Shown here: positions 15,177-17,108 of the stretch, piece by piece
Numbering within the stretch: position 1 is the stretch's first letter
How the letters are laid out: every line of letters starts with the position of its first letter
From: an uncultured Bacilli bacterium
GTDB lineage: Bacteria > Bacillota_I > Bacilli_A > RF39 > UBA660
Reading direction: 5' to 3'
Assembly: GCA_934122215.1 (NCBI GenBank)
Contig: CAKOWF010000021.1
Span: 1-17,108, forward strand
DNA length: 17,108 nucleotides
Made by a program: the position numbers and the translations under genes
Notes under the pieces: model-generated
Database searches by the model: none
Seen by the model: only the letters and a program-made list of their open reading frames with translations
Told to the model about the DNA's origin: nothing

Positions 15177-15623
15177 TTACTGCTTCCAAACTAATGAATC
15201 ACTAGTTTTATGCTTATATCCAATTATAGGATAATTTTCTGATTCATCAATATTGCTATCTATTAAAATTTGAATATCATAATAACTTTTTATATCATCA
15301 CTAAAATTTTCTAATATTTTTTCTGAATAATTTTTAGCTTCACTCACTATTAAATCATCTTCTACTTTTATAACAAAATTAATAAGTCTTCCTTCTAAAT
15401 TATAATTTATAGACTCAACTTTTTCTAAAGAAGATATCTCATTTTTTATATTATTTATTACCTCATCTGTAATTGGATATTTTTCTATTTCATCTAATCT
15501 ATTTCCATATTCATCATTACCACTACTTAAATTACTAAAAATTATAATTAATATAGTAGAAAACATAATAACTGCTATTAATATTAATGCAATAAGAATT
15601 TTATTATTTTTAATAAACTTCAT
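15177..15623 (-). CDS. Membrane-anchored extracytoplasmic protein, unknown
   Basis: I start this gene at the ATG at 15623, 7 nt after a GGAGG site, giving 148 residues; an in-frame ATG at 15677 lies upstream of the promoter and is not used. One hydrophobic helix (about residues 9-31) anchors the protein. The remainder is acidic and appears to be outside the cell. It contains an alpha/beta-looking region (IKNEISSLEKVESINYNLEGRL... style) and ends with a conserved-looking YPIIGYKHK...SDSLVW segment. I have the impression of a widespread uncharacterised family in gut Bacillota, but cannot name it. It is the first gene of the cluster with the GGDEF-type sensor, 10 nt apart, so a shared envelope signalling role is plausible. 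Confidence 0.75.
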   Translation of the reverse strand: MKFIKNNKILIALILIAVIMFSTILIIIFSNLSSGNDEYGNRLDEIEKYPITDEVINNIKNEISSLEKVESINYNLEGRLINFVIKVEDDLIVSEAKNYSEKILENFSDDIKSYYDIQILIDSNIDESENYPIIGYKHKTSDSLVWKQ

Positions 15624-15648
15624 TTTGTATCCTCCATTCAATATAGTA

Positions 15649-15677
15649 ATTATACTATAATTATAGTTATTTTTCAA
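15649..15677 (-). promoter_or_regulatory. Promoter of the sensor cluster (TTGAAA-N17-TATAAT)
   Basis: On the - strand, TTGAAA (15672-15677) and a perfect TATAAT (15649-15654) are 17 nt apart. The predicted leader is short and contains the GGAGG site before the ATG at 15623. This is one of the best promoters in the window. Confidence 0.75.
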
Positions 15678-15714
15678 ATATTACATGATAGTAATATTAT
15701 TTTTTACAAAGTTA

Positions 15715-15744
15715 GACAATCTTAAGTTGTCGATTTTTATCGAC
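15715..15744. promoter_or_regulatory. Nested inverted repeats in the divergent control region
   Basis: GTCGAT-TTTT-ATCGAC (15729-15744) is a perfect 6-bp dyad. It overlaps GACAA-N7-TTGTC (15715-15731). The pair lies between two divergent promoters, 10 nt upstream of the -35 of the nuclease-like gene. It looks like an operator with related half-sites; the regulator is unknown. Confidence 0.45.
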
Positions 15745-15753
15745 TTATTTTAA

Positions 15754-15783
15754 TTGATTATTACGTTTATACAATATTATAAT
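15754..15783 (+). promoter_or_regulatory. Promoter of the nuclease-like gene (TTGATT-N18-TATAAT)
   Basis: TTGATT (15754-15759) and a perfect TATAAT (15778-15783) are 18 nt apart. The gene's AAGGAGG site and ATG follow within 30 nt. Confidence 0.6.
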
Positions 15784-15812
15784 AATATCCATATCTAAGG
15801 AGGAAATATTAT

Positions 15813-16574
15813 ATGAATGAAATAACAGGATTACAAAACGAGCATAAATTTTCTTGCTATTTAAATGGTAGTAAGGTGAAATCATTAACACCAATATTCA
15901 AAGATTTAATATATACATTATATGGAAAAAAAATAAATGAAAATGCTAGAATAAAATGTAAGGTTGATTATAATAAGAAAAAATATGACTTAGTTATAAA
16001 TATAAATGATTGTATTAAGAAAATAAGTATTAAAAAAGGAATAAATAATTCTGTTCACGTAGAAGGAATATCCAGTTTTATTCATTTCTTAATAGATTCT
16101 GGTGTTTCAAAAGAAAATGTGATTGAATACTTAAATTATCATTATGCTGATGGTACAATTAATGGTACTGGAAAAAATAGAATATCATGTGAGGAATATA
16201 AAATTAACAATCAAGATAAAATTGATAAATTAAATATAGCTTTAAATAACGAATATATTTTAAAAAGAGCCATAAATAGATTTATTTTACAAGGCAAAAA
16301 TTCTAATGAATGTATAGATGCTATCATATATGGTACCGTAGATGATTTTATGTTTATTACAAAGGATGAAATTGAAAAAATAATACTTTCAAAAAGAAAT
16401 ATTTATTCAACTGGAGTCCATTTTGCTAACTTATATTGTCAACCCATGACTAGAAATTTAAATAATAATCCAAAATATGATAAAAAAAGATTTTGTGTTC
16501 AAATAAAATGGTATAGCATTTTTGACGATATAATTGAATATATGAACAATAAAATAACTAATAAAAAGATGTAG
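15813..16574 (+). CDS. Putative PD-(D/E)XK-type nuclease, solitary (restriction-like)
   Basis: A 253-residue soluble protein with no signal peptide or membrane helix. Residues 57-84 resemble a nuclease core: KYDLVI with Asp59, then a beta strand ending in ISIKKG (Ser72, Lys74), then NSVHVEG with Glu84. A D...SxK...E arrangement occurs in variants of the PD-(D/E)XK fold, where the usual acidic residue before Lys moves elsewhere. The YADGTINGTGK segment (111-121), RFILQG (156-161) and a C-terminal FCVQIKWYS stretch look conserved in style with uncharacterised restriction-like proteins I recall, but I cannot name a family. No methyltransferase gene is present here. AAGGAGG precedes the ATG. It is divergent from the sensor cluster, with dyads between. 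An antiphage or selfish role is inference. Confidence 0.6.
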   Translation: MNEITGLQNEHKFSCYLNGSKVKSLTPIFKDLIYTLYGKKINENARIKCKVDYNKKKYDLVININDCIKKISIKKGINNSVHVEGISSFIHFLIDSGVSKENVIEYLNYHYADGTINGTGKNRISCEEYKINNQDKIDKLNIALNNEYILKRAINRFILQGKNSNECIDAIIYGTVDDFMFITKDEIEKIILSKRNIYSTGVHFANLYCQPMTRNLNNNPKYDKKRFCVQIKWYSIFDDIIEYMNNKITNKKM

Positions 16575-16583
16575 TTTAATGGT

Positions 16584-16624
16584 AAAAATATCAAATATTT
16601 TAATATTTTTTATTTGGTATTTTC
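16584..16624 (+). terminator. Terminator-like hairpin after the nuclease-like gene
   Basis: Thirteen bases (16585-16597, AAAATATCAAATA) pair with 16611-16623 (one G-T pair) around a 13-nt AT loop, starting 10 nt after the stop. The 3' arm ends in TTTT but no longer T-tract follows, so the call is moderate. Confidence 0.5.
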
Positions 16625-16649
16625 CAAGCTGACTGCGTGAAATTAATAT

Positions 16650-16676
16650 AAAAAAACAGACACTATAATGTCTGTT
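16650..16676 (-). terminator. Rho-independent terminator for the right-edge - strand gene
   Basis: On the - strand, AACAGACA / TGTCTGTT form an 8-bp stem with a 6-nt loop, followed by seven T (complement of 16650-16656). A flanking repeat GAAATTAA / TTAATTTC (16639-16682) could extend it. It lies about 180 nt after the stop at 16860. The stretch 16677-16859 has no supported gene; short open frames there lack start signals. Confidence 0.8.
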
Positions 16677-16859
16677 AATTTCATATGGATCATTTGATAG
16701 GAAAGTTTTAAACCTTTTATCAAAATATATCTTCTATCATCTATTTTTTTATTAAACCAACAATATTTTAGTTTGTTAACTAATTTTCTCCACAATTTTG
16801 TCCATAAAACTACTTCTTAAAAACAACTAATATATTTTAGTATACCTTATATATTTTTA

Positions 16860-17108
16860 TTATTTAAGTTTTCTTTTTTCTTCAACATTTTCAAATCCAT
16901 AAACAGGGCTATTATAATTTCTTTCAAATAATCTTTCAGCCATTTCTTTATTTTTAAATCGACTATTTAATAATACATAATTTTTATAGTTTTGTGGATT
17001 ATACTCATCTATTTTAAAGTAATCCTTTTTATGATAAATATTAAAAAATAAATCAGTTAAATCTAAATCTACAAGAGTAGAAAATCCATTTTGATAGCAA
17101 TATTCAGC
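16860..17108 (-). CDS. 3' end of an unrecognised gene (82 residues visible)
   Basis: The frame is open from the window edge (17108) to a TAA at 16860. The visible C-terminus starts AEYCYQNGFSTLVDLDLTDL, contains the segment MAERLFERNYNSPVYGFENV and ends EEKRKLK. It is hydrophilic, rich in Asn, Tyr and Lys, with no membrane helix and no motif I can assign. A strong terminator lies about 180 nt downstream. Codon use looks like that of the neighbouring genes, which supports a real gene. The start and any diagnostic domain lie outside the window. Confidence 0.65.
   Translation of the reverse strand, partial: AEYCYQNGFSTLVDLDLTDLFFNIYHKKDYFKIDEYNPQNYKNYVLLNSRFKNKEMAERLFERNYNSPVYGFENVEEKRKLK

Noticed and set aside
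16683..16859. Possible small - strand gene downstream of the right-edge gene
   Set aside because: A frame of about 55 codons is open, but it has no ATG near its start and no ribosome binding site.
1..17108. CRISPR arrays, insertion sequences, rRNA genes or a replication origin
   Set aside because: No regularly spaced repeats, transposase genes, rRNA-like conserved blocks or DnaA-box clusters were seen.

Overview
The window is very AT-rich and bacterial. Nearly all genes carry strong AAGGAGG-type ribosome binding sites. TGA acts as a stop (for example the membrane gene ending at 7930), so the standard bacterial code 11 applies rather than the Mycoplasma code. EF-Tu, EF-G, S12, S7, L28, UvrC and DnaE all look like low-GC Bacillota. 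A short DnaE and small, tightly packed genes fit a reduced gut lineage at the Bacilli/Mollicutes border; that placement is inference.

Layout. At 1-150 on the + strand lies only the 3' half of an elongator tRNA-Met, followed by its terminator. The missing 5' half is replaced by unrelated sequence carrying a 9-bp direct repeat, which suggests the edge of an element integrated into a tRNA gene. From 248 to 11521 every gene reads on the - strand, in transcription order: dnaE, a CmpB/DUF1113-type membrane protein and a GT2 glycosyltransferase (11521 to 6785); the str operon rpsL-rpsG-fusA-tuf (6650 to 2402); then uvrC and a 98-residue membrane protein gene (2329 to 248). The str operon has a near-consensus promoter 12 nt after the glycosyltransferase stop and a structured leader. 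tuf appears to have its own promoter and ends at a strong terminator.

Diverging from dnaE on the + strand are rpmB (L28) and a 67-residue protein of unknown role, each with its own promoter and terminator. A second - strand cluster (15623 to 12261) encodes a small membrane-anchored extracytoplasmic protein, a sensor-like protein with two solute-binding domains and a degenerate GGDEF domain, and a YihY/BrkB membrane protein. Divergent from it at 15813-16574 is a solitary protein with a PD-(D/E)XK nuclease-like signature, preceded by a promoter and nested inverted repeats. The right edge holds the 3' end of an unrecognised - strand gene with a strong terminator.

Most of the window is core information processing: translation elongation, ribosomal proteins, replication and excision repair. 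The accessory interest lies at the two ends, in the tRNA remnant on the left and the nuclease-like gene with its unknown neighbour on the right. A recurring trait is that the -35 box of a downstream gene lies inside the hairpin or T-tract of the preceding terminator.
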